A stretch of 64,000 bases of DNA from Haliea sp. (GCA_002692965.1 NZNC01000025.1:1-64000); one strand, 5' to 3'; shown: positions 53,132 to 61,965, counted from the first letter of the stretch. Notes: generated by a model from the letters alone, not told the origin. A program made the numbers and translations.

Positions 53132-53806
53132 TCAGAAACCGCACAGTGCGGCGAGTGTATTGATGGTCTCCGCGCGGCTGGTCAGCAGTGCGAACAGCAC
53201 CAGCCAGACGGCAAAGAGGAAGTGCCAGTACTGCGTGCACAGCCCCAGCGGCTGGCTCAGGGTGGCAACACTGTCGTCGTACCAGACCCGGAAGACCACA
53301 TTCGCCAGCACGATCAGGCCGCCCATGACATGCAGCCCGTGTACCGCCGTCAGCAGGTAGAAGTAGCTGTTAGCGGGGTTGCCGGTCATGTAATAGCCGA
53401 GGGACTGCAGGTAGCGCCAGAGCTCCATCTGTGCGACCAGGAAGGCGATGGAGAAGAACACACCGGCACTGATACCTGCCACTGCGAGGTTCAGCCGATC
53501 GCGGCGGGCACCTAGCAGGCCCAGTTGCAAGGCCACACTGGCCAGTGCCAGCAGCCCGGTGTTGACCCACAGGCGGCTGGCATCGGTGAAGGGCTGCCAG
53601 GGCTGGCCCGCGAGCGCCTGGAAGTCGGGGTACTGCGAGCGCGACAGGAAGGTGATGATGAACAGGAAGAAGAGCACCCCCACGATCGCCATGATGAAGC
53701 GCAGAGCGGTGCGCGAGGCGGCGGCCGGGTCCACCGGCGTCAGCACGGCATCGTGGCCCGAGGGTGTCAGCCAGGGTTTTTCCCCGAGGGTCCTGAATAC
53801 ACTCAT
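53132..53806 (-). CDS. cytochrome c oxidase subunit III-like (copy 1)
   Basis: The 224-residue protein overlaps the subunit I stop by 4 bases (ATGA). It has an N-terminal segment plus about five hydrophobic helices. The block LLTAVHGLHVMGGLIVLANVV and QYWHFLFAVWLVLFALLTS resembles subunit III, but the usual VDxVW Asp after WHF is replaced by AVWLVLF, so proton-stabilising residues are partly missing. It is likely a divergent subunit III paralogue that pairs with the second copy directly downstream. Its N-terminal 30 residues are hydrophilic. Confidence 0.85.
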   Translation of the reverse strand: MSVFRTLGEKPWLTPSGHDAVLTPVDPAAASRTALRFIMAIVGVLFFLFIITFLSRSQYPDFQALAGQPWQPFTDASRLWVNTGLLALASVALQLGLLGARRDRLNLAVAGISAGVFFSIAFLVAQMELWRYLQSLGYYMTGNPANSYFYLLTAVHGLHVMGGLIVLANVVFRVWYDDSVATLSQPLGLCTQYWHFLFAVWLVLFALLTSRAETINTLAALCGF

Positions 53807-55542
53807 GTGCCTGTCCCTCCCGCCTTCTCAGGCTGGTTCTGTGGAATGAAGTCTTTCTCGGCGCCGGGGACGCTGAAGTCATAGGCCCAGCGGTGGACAC
53901 TGGGCAGTTCCGGCCCCCAGTTGCCGTGTTTCGGCGGCACATCGGGTGTCTGCCACTCCAGGCTGGTGGCGCCCCAGGGGTTGTGTCCGGCCGGTTCGCC
54001 GCGGCGCAGCGTGCGCACCACGTTGTAGAGGAAGATCAGCTGACTCAGCCCGACGATCAGTGCGGCGATGGTGATATTGGCATTCAGCGTCTCGGCGGAT
54101 GCGGGGATGAAGTCGCTGCCGCCCATGGCGAAGTAGCGCCGGGGCACGCCCAGAAAGCCCAGGTAGTGCATGGGCAGGTAGACCGCGTAGGTGCCGAGGA
54201 AGGTGAACCAGAAGTGCGCCTTGCCCAGGCCCTCGTGGAGCTTGCGACCGGAAATCAGCGGGAACCAGTGGTAGATGGCGGCAAACAGCACCATGATCGG
54301 TGACACGCCCATGACCATGTGGAAGTGGGCGACCACGAAATAGGTGTCCGACAGGGGCAGGTCGATGGTGACATTGCCCAGGAACAGGCCAGTCAGGCCG
54401 CCGTGGGTAAAGGTAAAAATGAAGCCGATGGCAAACAGCATGGGCACAGTGAGGTGGATGTTGCCCCGCCACAGGGTCAAGACCCAGTTGTAGACCTTGA
54501 TGGCCGTGGGCACGGCGATGATCAGGGTGGTGGTGGCGAAGAAGAAACCGAAGGCGGGGTGCATGCCGCTGACGTACATGTGGTGCGCCCAGACGAAGAA
54601 ACTGAGACCACCGATGGCGACGATGGCCCAGACCATCATGCGATAGCCAAAGATGTTCTTGCGTGCGTGGGTGGCGATCACGTCGGAGACCATGCCAAAG
54701 GCGGGCAGGGCGACGATGTAGACCTCGGGGTGACCGAAGAACCAGAACAGGTGCTGGAACAGGATCGGGCTGCCGCCGGTGTAGTCCATGGATTCACCCA
54801 GGGACACCAGCGCGGGCATGAAGAAACTGGTGCCGATCACCTTGTCCAGCAGCATCATGATGGCGCTGACCAGCAGGGCGGGAAAGGCCAGCAGGCCCAG
54901 TACGGTGGCGGTGAAGATGCCCCAGATGGTCAGGGGCATGCGCATCAGGGTCATGCCCCGGGTGCGCGCCTGCAGGATGGTGGTGACGTAGTTGAGGCCG
55001 CCCATGGTGAAGGCGACGATGAAAATAGCCAGGGAAATCAGCATCAGGATGATGCCCCAGTCGTAGCCCGGGGTGCCCTGCAGGATGGCCTGGGGCGGGT
55101 ACAGGGTCCAGCCGGCGCCGGTCGGCCCCCCGGGCACGAAGAAACTGGCCAACAGCACAATGACCGAGAGCAGGTAGGTCCAGAAGCTGAGCATATTGAG
55201 GTAGGGGAAGACCATGTCCCTGGCGCCGATCATCAGCGGGATCAGGTAGTTGCCAAAGCCCCCGAGCAGCAGGGCCGTGAGCAGGTAGATAACCATGATC
55301 ATGCCGTGCATGGTGACGAACTGCAGGTAGGCACTGGGGTCGATGAAGTCGAAGGTGTCGGGAAAGCCCAGCTGCAGCCGCATCAGCCCGGAAAGCACCA
55401 GGGCCACCAGGCCGACGAAGATTGCCGTGATGCCGTACTGGATGGCGATGACCTTGTGGTCCTGGCTCCAGATGTATCTGGTGACAAAGCTGTGTGGATC
55501 GTGCAGCTCGGCGGGCTGGTCTGCGATGGCGGTATGTTGCAT
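53803..55542 (-). CDS. ctaD: cytochrome c oxidase subunit I
   Basis: The 579-residue catalytic subunit carries the haem and CuB ligands: the haem a His in MHGMIMVIYLL, WFFGHPEVYIVALPAFGMVSD with the cross-linked His-Tyr and the proton-channel Glu of A1-type enzymes, WAHHMYVSGMH with the His pair, and YFVVAHFHMVMG. The GNYLIPLMIGARDM block carries D-channel residues. It is an aa3/A1-type proton pump in the inner membrane that reduces O2 with electrons from cytochrome c. It starts 25 bases after subunit II. The C-terminus overlaps subunit III by 4 bases. Confidence 0.97.
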   Translation of the reverse strand: MQHTAIADQPAELHDPHSFVTRYIWSQDHKVIAIQYGITAIFVGLVALVLSGLMRLQLGFPDTFDFIDPSAYLQFVTMHGMIMVIYLLTALLLGGFGNYLIPLMIGARDMVFPYLNMLSFWTYLLSVIVLLASFFVPGGPTGAGWTLYPPQAILQGTPGYDWGIILMLISLAIFIVAFTMGGLNYVTTILQARTRGMTLMRMPLTIWGIFTATVLGLLAFPALLVSAIMMLLDKVIGTSFFMPALVSLGESMDYTGGSPILFQHLFWFFGHPEVYIVALPAFGMVSDVIATHARKNIFGYRMMVWAIVAIGGLSFFVWAHHMYVSGMHPAFGFFFATTTLIIAVPTAIKVYNWVLTLWRGNIHLTVPMLFAIGFIFTFTHGGLTGLFLGNVTIDLPLSDTYFVVAHFHMVMGVSPIMVLFAAIYHWFPLISGRKLHEGLGKAHFWFTFLGTYAVYLPMHYLGFLGVPRRYFAMGGSDFIPASAETLNANITIAALIVGLSQLIFLYNVVRTLRRGEPAGHNPWGATSLEWQTPDVPPKHGNWGPELPSVHRWAYDFSVPGAEKDFIPQNQPEKAGGTGT

Positions 55543-55567
55543 GCCGGTTATCCCTCCGGGACGAGAA

Positions 55568-56920
55568 TCACAGGGTATTCAGGTAGGCCAGCAGGTCGTC
55601 GATGGACTGCTCGCGCTGCAGGGCGCGCGCCATCAGGATCATCTGCTTGCCGTGGCGGTCATCCTCGTGATAGCCGCGTATGCCATTGCGAAAGTTCGCC
55701 AGCTGCCGGCGCAGATACCAGTCGTGCTGGTCGGCGAGACGTGGCGCCTGCAGGGCGGCGTTGCCCTGGGCGCGCACGCCGTGGCAGGCACCACAAGTGT
55801 TGTAGTGAGCCGCGCCGCGCTGAGGGTTGCCCTCGACCGTGGTTTCGGGCTCCGGAACGGGCAGGCTGGCCAGCCAGGCGGAGACATCGCGCACCGCCTG
55901 GGGACCGGCGAGCACGCCGGCCATCGGTGCCATCTGCTGTCCCAGGGTGTCTTCCTGGTGGGCGCCGCGCACACCCTGTCGGTAGTGCTCCAGTTGCCGC
56001 TGGATATACCAGCCCGGCAGGCCGGCCAGGGCCGGGCCGTTCATTGCCGGGTTGCCCTGCCCGCGATCCCCGTGGCAGGCACTGCAGGGCGCGTAGGCCG
56101 TTTCACCGGCCGCGAGGTCGCCCGCGGGGATCCCCTGGACGTCGCTCCAGCTGGATTGCTGGGCCAGCCAGTCGCGGTGGGTGTCGGCATCTTCCACCAC
56201 CACGGCCCCGCGCATGGCGTAGTGGGCGATACCACACAGCTCCATGCACATGATGTCGAAGCGTCCCTCCCGGGTCGGCGTGAACCACACGTAGCTCACG
56301 GTGCCGGGGATCATGTCCATCTTGACCCGGAACTGGGGTACGGCGAAGTTGTGCAGTACGTCGCGGGAGCGCAACAGCACCTTGACCGGGCGTCCCGCCG
56401 GCAGGTGCAGGTCATCGTCGCGAATCAGGAGGTCGTCGGCCGCAGCCGGGTCATTCGGGTCGAGTCCAAAAGGGTTCGCCTGGGAAATGAAGCGTGCATC
56501 GACCTTGCCCAGGGTGCCGTCCTCACCCGGCAGTCGATAACTCCAGCGCCACTGCTCCCCGAGGACTTCGATCTCCTCCGCGTCCTCGGGAACCTTGATG
56601 AAGTCGGCCCAGACCACCAGGCCCGGCGCCAGCATGGCGATCACGCCGACCGCGGTGATGGCGGTCAGCCAGGTTTCCAGCGAGCGGTTCTCGGGTTCGT
56701 AGTCGGCCTTCTGGCCGGGCTTGTGTCGGTAGCGGTAGATACTCCAGGCGAGGAACAGGTTGACGGCGACGAAGACGAAGCCGGTGATATAGAGCGTGAT
56801 ATCGACGGTGGTATCCACCGTGCCCCAGTTGGATGCCAGCGGGGTGAACCACCAGGGGCTCCACCAGTGGAACAGGAGTGAACCGAGTACCAGCAGTACC
56901 AGGGCAATCACCAGCTTCAT
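55568..56920 (-). CDS. coxB: cytochrome c oxidase subunit II with two fused c-type haem domains
   Basis: The 450-residue protein has two N-terminal membrane helices and a cupredoxin domain with the CuA set: His190 in VLHNFAVPQ, then Cys225, Cys229, His233 and Met236 in CMELCGIAHYAM. From about 265 two cytochrome c domains follow, each with a CxxCH (CSACH at 279-283, CGACH at 376-380). This is the caa3-type plan but with two haems rather than one. Electrons could pass from a donor through both haems to CuA. It is the first gene of the oxidase operon; an inverted repeat lies in front of it. Confidence 0.96.
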   Translation of the reverse strand: MKLVIALVLLVLGSLLFHWWSPWWFTPLASNWGTVDTTVDITLYITGFVFVAVNLFLAWSIYRYRHKPGQKADYEPENRSLETWLTAITAVGVIAMLAPGLVVWADFIKVPEDAEEIEVLGEQWRWSYRLPGEDGTLGKVDARFISQANPFGLDPNDPAAADDLLIRDDDLHLPAGRPVKVLLRSRDVLHNFAVPQFRVKMDMIPGTVSYVWFTPTREGRFDIMCMELCGIAHYAMRGAVVVEDADTHRDWLAQQSSWSDVQGIPAGDLAAGETAYAPCSACHGDRGQGNPAMNGPALAGLPGWYIQRQLEHYRQGVRGAHQEDTLGQQMAPMAGVLAGPQAVRDVSAWLASLPVPEPETTVEGNPQRGAAHYNTCGACHGVRAQGNAALQAPRLADQHDWYLRRQLANFRNGIRGYHEDDRHGKQMILMARALQREQSIDDLLAYLNTL

Positions 56921-56933
56921 GTTGCCTCCCGGG

Positions 56934-56966
56934 GTGGCGACCCCCGGCTTGCGGAGTGGTCGCCAC
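56934..56966. repeat. inverted repeat upstream of the oxidase operon
   Basis: GTGGCGAC (56934-56941) and GTCGCCAC (56959-56966), perfect 8-base arms with a 17-base spacer, lie 14 bases upstream of the subunit II ATG and 35 bases from the stop of the preceding minus-strand gene. It might end transcription of that gene or bind a regulator of the oxidase operon. Confidence 0.4.
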
Positions 56967-57000
56967 GACTGTCGTCATTATTGTTATCGGGTCGGGTTGA

Positions 57001-57555
57001 TCAGGGCGCAGTCTTCATGAACCGGTCGAAGCGGTTGCGTACACCCAGGAACCAGCCGGGTGCCGCGGGACCTTCTCCGGCGGCCTCCAGTTTGGGGTGA
57101 GACTTCACCACCTCGCGCAGGATGTTTTCCTGTTCGCGCCACACATCGACAAACAGCACGTGTTTGCCTTCGCGGAGGTCATCCTGGAAACGCTGGAAGT
57201 CCGAGTGGGGTTCCTGGATCCCGATCAGGCCGCCCTCCCAGGTGCAGAAGCCGAGCACCACAATCGCCAGGAAGATGGGCGGTATCCAGGTAATGGTGTC
57301 GGAAATGCCCGTCGACCAGGCGAGCAGCAGCACCAGTGCGGCGCCCACAACACCGATGACTGCGCCCCGCTCCGTTCCGTGGACGACGTCCTTGCGCAGT
57401 ACGGCTTCCACGTCGTTCAGCTGATGTGCCTTGACCCCGGCGTCGTCTTCGCTGAGCACGTGAATCTGGGGGGTGGCGACACCGGCTGCCTCCAGGTCCC
57501 GCTCCACGGTCTCGAGCTCGTCCAGATCGTTACAGATAAAGAAGTGCCGCTTCAT
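57001..57555 (-). CDS. DUF1269-like two-TM membrane protein
   Basis: The 184-residue protein (ATG 57553-57555 after GGGAG) begins MKRHFFICNDLDELETVERDLEA, a soluble alpha/beta part that resembles the ferredoxin-like ACT/GSP17M type. Two membrane segments follow at about 80-97 (GAVIGVVGAALVLLLAW) and 101-118 (ISDTITWIPPIFLAIVVLGF), then a GGLIGIQEPHSDFQRF segment, and a second soluble part with HVLFVDVWREQENIL. The arrangement resembles DUF1269/general stress proteins; the function is unknown. It lies upstream of the oxidase operon on the same strand and has a clear extended -10 promoter. Confidence 0.65.
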   Translation of the reverse strand: MKRHFFICNDLDELETVERDLEAAGVATPQIHVLSEDDAGVKAHQLNDVEAVLRKDVVHGTERGAVIGVVGAALVLLLAWSTGISDTITWIPPIFLAIVVLGFCTWEGGLIGIQEPHSDFQRFQDDLREGKHVLFVDVWREQENILREVVKSHPKLEAAGEGPAAPGWFLGVRNRFDRFMKTAP

Positions 57556-57589
57556 TATTTTAATACTCCCGGTCAATCCCTCGGGGAAA

Positions 57590-57598
57590 AGTATAGCA
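57590..57598 (-). promoter_or_regulatory. extended -10 promoter of the DUF1269-like gene
   Basis: On the minus strand TGCTATACT gives TG-N-TATACT, an extended -10 element, 34 bases before the ATG. No good -35 is visible at the usual distance, which extended -10 promoters can tolerate. Confidence 0.55.
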
Positions 57599-57727
57599 GT
57601 GGGTTTGCGGGCCGCCAGTTTTGTGCGACGCCTCACAGGTGATGCTGTCATCGCCTGATAGTTGTCGTAATTCCCTTCGGGCAGGTTAGGATAGAGCTCT
57701 GTGAACATGCCAGGGTCCGGGGGACGC

Positions 57728-59467
57728 ATGACCGGTAAAGAAGACGAGGTCGAAAAGAAACAGGAGGAGCGCGCATCGGTCGATGACGATCGCACCGTCC
57801 TGGTGGACGACAGTGAAGCCCCCACGGTCCTGGTCGAAGAGGACGAGAGCCCGGCGGAGGATCAGACTCTACTGACCGGCGACGCTCCAGAGCCTGCTGC
57901 GGGCGGTGGTGCGGATGCGCCCACCGTGGTCGCGCCGAGCGCGCCTGACGCCCGGGCCCCCGATGTCGCGAGCCCCGATGACGGCACGGGCGCTAGCGAT
58001 ATCAGCGCAGCCGAGAGGGCGGCCCGGGAAGCGCCCACCCAGGTGCTCGACGCCGCGGGCGGCGCGGAAGATACCGGGACACCGGCCCCCGGCCTGCACA
58101 CTGCCGCCGACATGCCCACCCGTGCGGTCACCGACCGTGCCACCGAGGCGGCCACCAATGCCGGGGTCTCGCCGCTGACCGGCCGCGCCTACGCACCCCA
58201 TTCGAGCAATGTCATCAAGGATCGCTTCGTGCTCGAGGCGCGCCTCGGGAAGGGCGGCATGGGGCAGGTCTACAAGGCGCGCGACCTGCGCAAGGAAGAG
58301 GCCCGCGACGACAATCCCTGGGTGGCGATCAAGTTCCTGGGGGAAGAGTTTGCCCGTCACCCCAAGGCACTGATCAGCCTGCAGCGGGAAGCCAAGAAGT
58401 CCCAGCAGATGGCGCACCCCAATGTGGTCACGGTCTACGATTTCGACCGCGACGGCGACCGGGTCTACATGACCATGGAGCTCTTGCAGGGGGCGCCACT
58501 GGGCAGTTGGGAAAAGGTCGACTACGCCGAGGGCAGGAAGCCCGAGGTGCGCGACCTGATCCTGCAGATGGCCAGTGGCCTCGCCTACGCCCACGAGCAG
58601 GGCATGGTGCACTCCGACTTCAAGCCCGACAATGTCTTCGTGACCACCCAGGGTCGGGTCAAGATCCTCGACTTTGGTATCGCCCGAATCATGGATACGG
58701 CGCTGGAAAAGGATCACTTCGACGCCGGTGAACTGGGTGCCATGACTCTGCGCTATGCCTCCCTGGAGATGCTGCGCCGTGACAACCAGCCGCATCCCTC
58801 CGACGATGTCTACGCCCTGGGCCTGATGGCCTACCAGTTGTATACCGGCCACCATCCCTACGGTGGGCGCACGGCCGAGGACGCCCTGGCCAAGGGCTTG
58901 AAAGCGACGCCGGTAAAGGGGCTGAAGCGCCACGAGTGGAAGGCGATTGCCCGCGCCATTGAACTCGAGCGGGAGCAGCGGACCGCTTCCGCAGCCCAGT
59001 TCATCAAGGAGTTTTCCGGGACCTCGCGGCGCAACCGCATACTCTCCGCCGCGGTCGTGGTGCTGGCGCTGGTGGCCGGCTATTTTGCCTGGCAGGCGGC
59101 CCAGCCCGAGGGGCCGGCGGTCCCCTTCGAGGAACTGCCGCCGGTGGTGCAGACGCAGTTCAGCGAGCTGATTTCCCGCGGCCAGCAGTCGGCGCAGATC
59201 CAGGACTGGGATGGCGCCGCCCGCTACTATACCCAGGCTTGGGAGTTGCACCCGCGCAACCCCGAGGCGAAGGCGGGCCTGGATCAGCTGGTGGATTACC
59301 TGGCGCAAGTGGCACCCACGATGCAGGCCGGGCGGCAGCAGGACTACCTGCTCCAGCTGATGGACGACTATGCGGCGGAAAACGAATACCTGGAGAACCA
59401 CCCCCGGCTCAAGGCCGCGCGCGAGTCGCTCCGGGCGGCGCTCGAGGATCCGGCCGGTCCGCCCTGA
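57728..59467 (+). CDS. membrane-anchored Ser/Thr protein kinase with Thr-motif tail
   Basis: The 579-residue protein starts at the ATG after GGGGGAC. Residues 1-155 are a charged low-complexity tail with six Thr-containing motifs (DRTVLV, PTVLV, QTLL, PTVV, PTQV, PTRAV). The Hanks-type kinase domain covers about 166-430: GKGGMGQV (174-181), VAIK with Lys202, HSDFKPDN (295-302, the usual HRD Arg is Ser) and DFG (315-317). One TM helix at about 438-456 leads to a TPR-like tail (485-580) outside the cytoplasm. The Thr motifs look like autophosphorylation or FHA-docking sites. The kinase is probably active. Confidence 0.9.
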   Translation: MTGKEDEVEKKQEERASVDDDRTVLVDDSEAPTVLVEEDESPAEDQTLLTGDAPEPAAGGGADAPTVVAPSAPDARAPDVASPDDGTGASDISAAERAAREAPTQVLDAAGGAEDTGTPAPGLHTAADMPTRAVTDRATEAATNAGVSPLTGRAYAPHSSNVIKDRFVLEARLGKGGMGQVYKARDLRKEEARDDNPWVAIKFLGEEFARHPKALISLQREAKKSQQMAHPNVVTVYDFDRDGDRVYMTMELLQGAPLGSWEKVDYAEGRKPEVRDLILQMASGLAYAHEQGMVHSDFKPDNVFVTTQGRVKILDFGIARIMDTALEKDHFDAGELGAMTLRYASLEMLRRDNQPHPSDDVYALGLMAYQLYTGHHPYGGRTAEDALAKGLKATPVKGLKRHEWKAIARAIELEREQRTASAAQFIKEFSGTSRRNRILSAAVVVLALVAGYFAWQAAQPEGPAVPFEELPPVVQTQFSELISRGQQSAQIQDWDGAARYYTQAWELHPRNPEAKAGLDQLVDYLAQVAPTMQAGRQQDYLLQLMDDYAAENEYLENHPRLKAARESLRAALEDPAGPP

Positions 59468-60275
59468 CTTCCCGGGCAGTTTCGAGAAGTTCGGGCCAGG
59501 CCTCCACCCAGCAGCAGCGGTGGTCGAACCCGGCCTGTATTAGCCAGCCCGCGTCGGGGTGGTGCTTGCGGTAGGCGTCCAGAGTGTCCAGCGGCACAAC
59601 CTTGTCCCGGTCGCCATGGAGGTGAATCCGGTGCAAGGGGGCCTCGGAGTCAGTTTCCCTGGCCGGGTTCAGCGAGGCACTTAGCGGCAGGTGCCGGTGG
59701 TATCGGGTCCAGGCCGCGGTATCCAGATTGGCGGCGATGGTGACCACGGTGGTGGGCAACCGCTGTCGCGCCGCCAGCAGGGTCGCCAGGGTGCCGCCGC
59801 CGCTATAGCCGACCAGTAGCAGCGACTGCGCTCCGCTTCGCGCGACCAGCTGCTGCAAGCCGGCATCCAGCGCGGAGACCACAGTTTCCGAATAGCGGCC
59901 ACCTGTCCACAGGTCGGGGTCGCAGGCGGGGTCCATCTGCCGTTGCAGGTAGCAGGGCCGACCCAGCAGCACCGCCGGCGCCGGGTCCCGCAGTAGTAGC
60001 TCCAGCGCCATGTGTCGACGACCGGTCGGGTTCTTGCCGGGCCGATGTCCCCGCCAGGGGATGCCGTCACCGGGCAGGTAGACGCGCAATTCACCGGAGG
60101 CCGTCGTCAGTGTGCCCAGAACCGGCAGCCTGAAGCCGCCGGCCTGTACCTGGCTGAGGGGAATGGCGTGGTGTCGGGCCAGGCTCGCAGCGTCGGGCGG
60201 GGCGGCACAGCCGGCGAGAAGTGACGCAATCAGCAAAAACGCCCACCGGCCGTTGTCCCTGCAAAGCTTATGCAC
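59409..60275 (-). CDS. alpha/beta hydrolase lipoprotein
   Basis: The 288-residue protein begins at GTG 60273-60275. The N-terminal WAFLLIASLLAGCAAP is a lipobox signal, so the protein is lipidated. The nucleophile elbow GYSGGGTLA near residue 165, HLHGDRDKVVPLDTL with the acid Asp, and GFDHRCCW with the His complete an alpha/beta hydrolase triad. Its 3' end overlaps the 3' end of the kinase gene by 59 bases in opposite orientation, and its start is divergent from the caspase-like gene by 41 bases. A periplasmic esterase or lipase is likely; the substrate is unknown. Confidence 0.85.
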   Translation of the reverse strand: MHKLCRDNGRWAFLLIASLLAGCAAPPDAASLARHHAIPLSQVQAGGFRLPVLGTLTTASGELRVYLPGDGIPWRGHRPGKNPTGRRHMALELLLRDPAPAVLLGRPCYLQRQMDPACDPDLWTGGRYSETVVSALDAGLQQLVARSGAQSLLLVGYSGGGTLATLLAARQRLPTTVVTIAANLDTAAWTRYHRHLPLSASLNPARETDSEAPLHRIHLHGDRDKVVPLDTLDAYRKHHPDAGWLIQAGFDHRCCWVEAWPELLETAREVRADRPDPRAPPGATRARP

Positions 60276-60316
60276 TATGTTCAGATGTCGATAACAGGTG
60301 AAAATCGGGCGTCCCC

Positions 60317-61963
60317 ATGATCAGCACAGTTTTCAGATTTCCCCTGCCGGGCCGCGCGCGGCACTGGCTGGCCGCGCCGTCTGCGGTCTTGGCCGCGCTC
60401 CTGCTGCAGGCCTGCGCCAGCCCCGAGGGTTCCATTCCCATTCCCGAGGAGGCCCGGGTACAGGACCTCTACATTGTAGACTGCCTGCTGCCCGGCCAGG
60501 TGCGTCAGCTGGGCAATTCCACCTATCTGACACCCCGGCGGCCGACGCGCACCACCGCCCAGGATTGCCGGGTGCGGGGGGGCGAATATGTCGCCTTCGA
60601 CCGCGCCGACTACAAGACGGCGCTCAAGGTCTGGATGCCCGCCGCGGAGGCCGGCGATGCCGAGGCGCAGAATTCCGTCGGCGAGATCTTCGAGCGCGGC
60701 CTCGGCACCGACCCCAACTACCAGGTAGCGGCGCTGTGGTACCGCAAGGCGGCGGAGCAGGGGCACAAGGGGGCACAGTTCAACCTCGGTACGCTGTATG
60801 AAACCGGCAACGGGGTTCCCCAGGACAAGGCCATGGCCCTGAACTGGTATCGCAAGGCCTGGGGGCTGTCTGACGACAGCCTGGTCTATGAGTCCGATGC
60901 CAAGGCGGCACTGGTGGCCCAGGCACAGGAAAATCAGGCCCTGGAGGCGGAAAAGGCCACCCTGGCGGAGCAATTGGCCGCCGAGCGCGAGGCCCGGGCG
61001 AAAGAACGCGAAGCCCGGGCGCGGGAGCGGGAAGCGGCCCGCAGCCGCGAGGCTGAGCTGGCTGCGCGGGCCGCCGATGCGGCGAGTGTCGCCGGGGAGC
61101 CCGCGGGAACCGCGGGAAATGAGGCGGACGACGAAGCGGCGGCGATGCCGCTGCAGGCCTCGGAGCAGATTGCCATCGGCGGGCCGGTGCCGGCTCCGGG
61201 CAAGGCGGTTGCCCGGGACGGGCGCAATTTCGGGCGTTATTTTGCCCTGGTCATCGGCAACAGTAACTACCGCCACCTGGACCAACTGTCCACGCCACTG
61301 ACCGATGTGGACCGCGTGGCCGGGATGTTGGCGAGCAAGTATGGTTTCGGTGTCCAGGTACTGCATGACGCCAGCGATGCCGGCGTCATGCGCGCCCTCA
61401 ACCAGCTCAACGGCGTGCTGGAGGAAGACGACAACCTGCTGATCTACTACGCCGGTCACGGTAATCGCCGGGCCACTGGGGCCTACGAATCGGGCTATTG
61501 GCTGCCGGTGAATGCCGAGCCACCGCCGGACGATACCTTCTGGGTGCCCACGGAGCAGGTCAGCAGCCATCTGGCCCGCCTGCCCGCCCGACGCATCCTG
61601 GTGGTGACCGACTCCACCTTCGCCGGCCTGCTGGCGGACAACCCCGCCTTCCTGCTGGTCAGTGGCCGGGAGAATCTGCTGTCGGATGCCTACATCGACC
61701 TGCGCTTTCCCAACAAGTCGCGCCTGTTGCTGAGCTCGGGCCAGGATCAGCCGCTGCCGAGTGAAAGCAATCCCCAGGTGTCGGTCTTTGCGGACGCCTT
61801 TATCAGCGCTCTGCGGGACAACGAGTCGGTGCTTACCGCGCCGGCGCTGTTCCTGGGCATGCTGGATTTGCTCGATGAAAGCCTGCCGGGGCTGGATCCG
61901 GAGTTCAAGGCGATCAAGCGCGCGGGGGATGAAGTCGGGGAGTTTTACTTTGTGGCGAGGTAG
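60317..61963 (+). CDS. Sel1-repeat lipoprotein with inactive caspase-like domain
   Basis: The 548-residue protein has a signal with LLLQAC (Cys33), so lipidation is likely. Sel1-type repeats lie at about 97-185 (DAEAQNSVGEIFERGLG, ..AALWYRKAAEQGHKGAQFNLG), a charged coiled coil at about 200-252, and a caspase/C14 domain from about 305. The latter has YFALVIGNSNY, LIYYAGHG with His381, and VVTDSTFAG where the usual catalytic Cys is Thr434. That change makes protease activity unlikely. The Glu/Ala/Arg coiled coil could link to a partner. It lies beside a Ser/Thr kinase gene. Confidence 0.88.
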   Translation: MISTVFRFPLPGRARHWLAAPSAVLAALLLQACASPEGSIPIPEEARVQDLYIVDCLLPGQVRQLGNSTYLTPRRPTRTTAQDCRVRGGEYVAFDRADYKTALKVWMPAAEAGDAEAQNSVGEIFERGLGTDPNYQVAALWYRKAAEQGHKGAQFNLGTLYETGNGVPQDKAMALNWYRKAWGLSDDSLVYESDAKAALVAQAQENQALEAEKATLAEQLAAEREARAKEREARAREREAARSREAELAARAADAASVAGEPAGTAGNEADDEAAAMPLQASEQIAIGGPVPAPGKAVARDGRNFGRYFALVIGNSNYRHLDQLSTPLTDVDRVAGMLASKYGFGVQVLHDASDAGVMRALNQLNGVLEEDDNLLIYYAGHGNRRATGAYESGYWLPVNAEPPPDDTFWVPTEQVSSHLARLPARRILVVTDSTFAGLLADNPAFLLVSGRENLLSDAYIDLRFPNKSRLLLSSGQDQPLPSESNPQVSVFADAFISALRDNESVLTAPALFLGMLDLLDESLPGLDPEFKAIKRAGDEVGEFYFVAR

Positions 61964-61965
61964 GG

